Shown: positions 13,789 to 14,213 of the stretch, piece after piece
Position numbering within the stretch: position 1 is the first letter of the stretch
Layout of the letters: each line of letters opens with the position of its first letter
Notes under the pieces: model-generated
Databases searched by the model: none
The model's input: only the letters and a program-made list of their open reading frames with translations
Told to the model about the DNA's origin: nothing
Translations under genes and position numbers: made by a program
DNA from: RGIG5952 sp045627605
GTDB lineage: Bacteria; Verrucomicrobiota; Kiritimatiellia; RFP12; JAAYLN01
Assembly (NCBI GenBank): GCA_045627605.1
Contig: JAZQOA010000075.1
Span: forward strand, 1-14,213
Length of the DNA stretch: 14,213 nt
Direction of reading: 5' to 3'

Positions 13789-14213
13789 ATGGCGAAGTGG
13801 GTTTGCCCCGTGTGCGGGTATGTGCATGAAGGCGATGCGGCTCCGGAGAAGTGCCCCCAGTGCGGGGTGCCGGGCGCGAAATTCAAGAAGGAGGAGCCCG
13901 GCAAGACCGGTTACGCGTGCGAGCACGTGATCGGCGACGGCAAGGTCGCGGACGCTGAGGTCACGCAGGGTCTCAAGGACCACTTCAACGGCGAATGCTG
14001 CGAAGTCGGCATGTATCTCGCGATGTCGCGCCAGGCGGACCGCGAGGGCTATCCGGAGATCGCGGAGGCGTTCAAGCGCTATGCGTTCGAGGAGGCCGAG
14101 CATGCGCTCAAGTTCGCCGAGCTTCTCGGAGAGGTCGTCACGAACCCGACGAAGAAGAACCTCGAGATGCGCAAGGATGCCGAAGCCGGCGCCTGCGCGG
14201 CGAAACTCGAGAT
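13789..14213 (+). CDS. Reverse rubrerythrin (N-terminal rubredoxin), cut by the right edge
   Basis: The first 141 residues are visible. An N-terminal rubredoxin-type centre has CPVCGYVHEGD at 6-16 and CPQCG at 22-26 (Cys6, Cys9, Cys22, Cys25). The ferritin-like diiron domain then begins, with Glu69 in NGECCEVGMYLAMS and EEAEHA at 101-106 supplying an ExxH pair. In classical rubrerythrin the rubredoxin domain is C-terminal, so this is the 'reverse' form known from anaerobes such as clostridia, which reduces hydrogen peroxide with electrons from NADH/rubredoxin systems. It starts one base after the perR stop with AAGGAAAGGA upstream, so both are probably one operon under PerR control. Confidence 0.92.
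   Translation, partial: MAKWVCPVCGYVHEGDAAPEKCPQCGVPGAKFKKEEPGKTGYACEHVIGDGKVADAEVTQGLKDHFNGECCEVGMYLAMSRQADREGYPEIAEAFKRYAFEEAEHALKFAELLGEVVTNPTKKNLEMRKDAEAGACAAKLE

Noticed and set aside
1..14213. CRISPR array, tRNA, rRNA, insertion sequence or prophage genes
   Set aside because: I found no spaced direct repeats, cloverleaf, rRNA-like stretch, transposase or integrase on reading both strands.

Overview
The window is a GC-rich (roughly 60-67% in most sampled lines) bacterial chromosomal segment. Short same-strand gaps, long antisense open frames, secreted carbohydrate-related proteins and an anaerobe-type PerR/reverse-rubrerythrin pair would fit a host- or sediment-associated anaerobe of the Verrucomicrobia/Kiritimatiellota/Lentisphaerota kind. 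That assignment is an inference from gene style; no marker gene here settles it.

Layout, left to right. (1) Positions 1-352: the 5' end of a secreted protein on the minus strand, running off the left edge, preceded by a ~250-base stretch with only doubtful small ORFs. (2) Positions 353-6567, minus strand: a tightly packed six-gene set, in transcription order kdgK (2-keto-3-deoxygluconate kinase), an unrecognised single-pass membrane protein, plsY, gpsA, a PAS protein with a kinase-type dimerisation segment but no ATPase domain, and a tandem two-domain family 2 glycosyltransferase. A likely extended -10 promoter lies just before kdgK. PlsY and GpsA together give the sn-glycerol-3-phosphate and its first acylation needed for phospholipids. 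(3) Positions 6678-11161, minus strand: two large exported proteins joined by a TAATG stop/start overlap. One has a LamG-like domain and a glycoside-hydrolase-like C-terminal half; the other has a DOMON/CBM9-like N-terminal half and a helical, TPR-like C-terminal half. They look like a polysaccharide-handling pair. (4) Positions 11211-13250, minus strand: a GNAT acetyltransferase and a complete AbiEi/AbiEii toxin-antitoxin (abortive infection) operon. The abiE genes are visibly lower in GC (about 52% in a sampled line) and look acquired. (5) Positions 13251-14213, plus strand: divergently transcribed perR followed one base later by a reverse rubrerythrin cut by the right edge, an oxidative-stress operon.

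The most informative non-coding stretch is the 99-base abiE/perR divergent region. It holds an inverted repeat over the abiE promoter (probable AbiEi operator) and a 17-base palindrome centred on the perR start codon (probable PerR box). Several promoters in the window share a TGN-TAnnnT extended -10 element placed so close to the ATG that the mRNAs may be leaderless or nearly so.
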